Positions 41,859 to 42,285 of a stretch of 42,285 nucleotides of DNA are shown here, piece after piece. This DNA is from Caldisericum exile (GTDB taxonomy: Bacteria; Caldisericota; Caldisericia; Caldisericales; Caldisericaceae). Positions within the stretch are counted from its first letter, which is position 1. The number at the start of each line of letters is the position of its first letter. The DNA is taken from assembly GCA_002877955.1 (NCBI GenBank), contig PNIL01000005.1, forward strand, positions 1-42,285. Reading direction: 5' to 3'. The notes under the pieces were generated by a model that worked only from the letters and a program-made list of their open reading frames with translations, was not told where the DNA came from and ran no database searches. Both the position numbers and the translations under genes were made by a program.

Positions 41859-41886
41859 ATTTTAAAATTTTTTTTATATTAGTCAA
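41859..41886 (-). promoter_or_regulatory. Promoter of the respiratory-complex operon
   Basis: On minus, TTGACT (41886-41881) and TAAAAT (41864-41859) are separated by 16 bases. The inferred start is near 41852, giving a leader of about 34 bases that ends with the mnhE ribosome site. Confidence 0.6.
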
Positions 41887-41910
41887 GCAAACGTCTTACC
41901 TTTTGTGAAA

Positions 41911-41938
41911 TTGTGAAAAAGCAAATGCTTGGTAAAAT
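41911..41938 (+). promoter_or_regulatory. Rightward promoter candidate 1
   Basis: TTGTGA (41911-41916), 16-base spacer, TAAAAT (41933-41938). The same extended -10 string, TTGGTAAAATAAAGT, is found before the gene at 6694. No gene starts just downstream, so it would produce a long leader or a small RNA. Confidence 0.45.
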
Positions 41939-42053
41939 AAAGTTCTTTCTTAATTTTTAGAGTCAACTTTGTTATTTACCATTCAAATTACATGGCTTAA
42001 ACACTATATTGATAATTTCATAATGATATTAGTGAAATTTTACTCAAAAAGTA

Positions 42054-42081
42054 TTGCAAAATTTTAAAATATGTATATAAT
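42054..42081 (+). promoter_or_regulatory. Rightward promoter candidate 2
   Basis: TTGCAA (42054-42059), 16-base spacer, perfect TATAAT (42076-42081). It would start near 42088, about 150 bases before the gene at 42242 and about ten before the small frame at 42098. Confidence 0.6.
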
Positions 42082-42097
42082 GATAAGTGTGAATAGA

Positions 42098-42214
42098 ATG
42101 ATTAAGTACGAACAATTTAATGAATTGGTGCTTTTTAGCACAGAAGAATTTAGAACAAATATTTCTGATAGACAATTTTACTGGTTTTCTTCCCGACGGA
42201 AGAAAACATTATAA
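42098..42214 (+). CDS. Possible 38-residue leader peptide or small protein
   Basis: ATG 42098 to TAA 42214 encodes 38 residues, aromatic-rich in the middle (FYWF) and with a basic end (RRKK). No ribosome site precedes it, but promoter candidate 2 ends 16 bases upstream, so it would lie at the very 5' end of the transcript. Its last codons form one arm of a hairpin. There is no family match I know. It may be a leader peptide for the gene at 42242 or a chance frame. Confidence 0.3.
   Translation: MIKYEQFNELVLFSTEEFRTNISDRQFYWFSSRRKKTL
42185..42206 (+). other. Hairpin upstream of the last gene
   Basis: TTTTCTTCC (42185-42193), loop CGAC, GGAAGAAAA (42198-42206): nine perfect pairs. No T-run follows directly, so it does not look like a standard terminator. 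It ends 35 bases before the ATG at 42242. Confidence 0.6.
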
Positions 42215-42241
42215 ATAAAAATTTTTAAAGGGAGGTTGCGT

Positions 42242-42285
42242 ATGGACGCAAAACAAATGGTTGAAGATTTTATGAAAACCGCTAA
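42242..42285 (+). CDS. Start of an unidentified gene, cut by window edge
   Basis: Only 14 full codons are visible, starting MDAKQMVEDFMKTA. AAAGGGAGG is well placed before the ATG, so the start is sound. Too little is present to name a product. It is divergent from the respiratory operon. Confidence 0.7.
   Translation, partial: MDAKQMVEDFMKTA

Larger units (their letters stand above)
41819..42241. other. Intergenic control region of about 420 bases
   Basis: It holds the leftward operon promoter, two rightward promoter candidates, a possible 38-codon frame and a hairpin. An imperfect inverted repeat is also seen, GGTAAAATAAAGTT (41931-41944) against AACTTTGTTATTTACC (41965-41980). I see no tRNA, rRNA or known riboswitch in it. 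Confidence 0.6.

Overview
The window is a densely packed, AT-rich bacterial chromosome segment with no rRNA or tRNA gene, no insertion sequence and no CRISPR array that I can see. Gene content points to a small-genome, anaerobic and probably thermophilic bacterium: an energy-converting membrane complex related to archaeal and Thermotogae Mbh/Mbx complexes, two-subunit glycine decarboxylase, IspH, several Fe-S oxidoreductases, and very short or overlapping gene junctions. Caldisericota, Thermotogota or Dictyoglomota would all fit; the sequence alone does not let me choose.

Layout. 1-4845 (minus): a repeat-bearing secreted protein cut by the window edge, then ribF, truB, ogt, a YbbR-domain protein and the diadenylate cyclase cdaA, read as one c-di-AMP/RNA-modification/flavin operon. 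5117-9023 (mostly plus): a first MurJ, a small membrane protein, a Lin0512-family protein on minus, a ferredoxin-domain aldo/keto reductase and a DUF1893 protein. 9027-24214 (minus): a 17-gene directon. In transcription order it carries an unknown protein, a YabE-like 3D-domain protein, rsmA, gcvH-gcvPA-gcvPB, argS, a surface-polysaccharide block (GT2, DUF4330, O-antigen-ligase-like protein, GT4-type transferase, second MurJ), then rpiB, cmk, plsC and ispH. 24380-25213 (plus): a DegV protein. 25210-30221 (minus): folP, a DUF2207 membrane protein, folK, exonuclease III and an inositol-monophosphatase family protein. 30266-30685 (plus): rlmH, closed by a bidirectional terminator. 30715-41818 (minus): a 14-gene operon for a membrane-bound respiratory complex. 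41819-42285: a regulatory region of about 420 bases and the first codons of another gene.

The most notable system is the 11-kb operon at 30715-41818. It has the gene order of an Mbx-type complex: Mrp-like E, F, G, an MbhD-like subunit, an E/F fusion, an MnhC-like subunit, two antiporter subunits H and H', then M, J, K and L. Where a small NuoI-like ferredoxin subunit would be expected there is one 610-residue protein joining that ferredoxin module to an NfnL/GltD/SudA-type flavin oxidoreductase. In the large subunit each of the two CxxC motifs that hold the [NiFe] centre of hydrogenases has become CxxE, so this is unlikely to be a hydrogenase. The operon ends with a translationally coupled, cysteine-free protein with a Hint (intein/hedgehog-like) fold signature. 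I infer a proton- or sodium-translocating ferredoxin/NAD(P)H oxidoreductase or sulfur-reducing complex.

A second theme is transcription layout. Three plus-strand genes (5117, 6694, 30266) have a -10 hexamer ending five or six bases before the ATG and no Shine-Dalgarno sequence, which suggests leaderless mRNAs. The folP/rlmH divergent pair appears to share one overlapping, near-symmetric -10 element.
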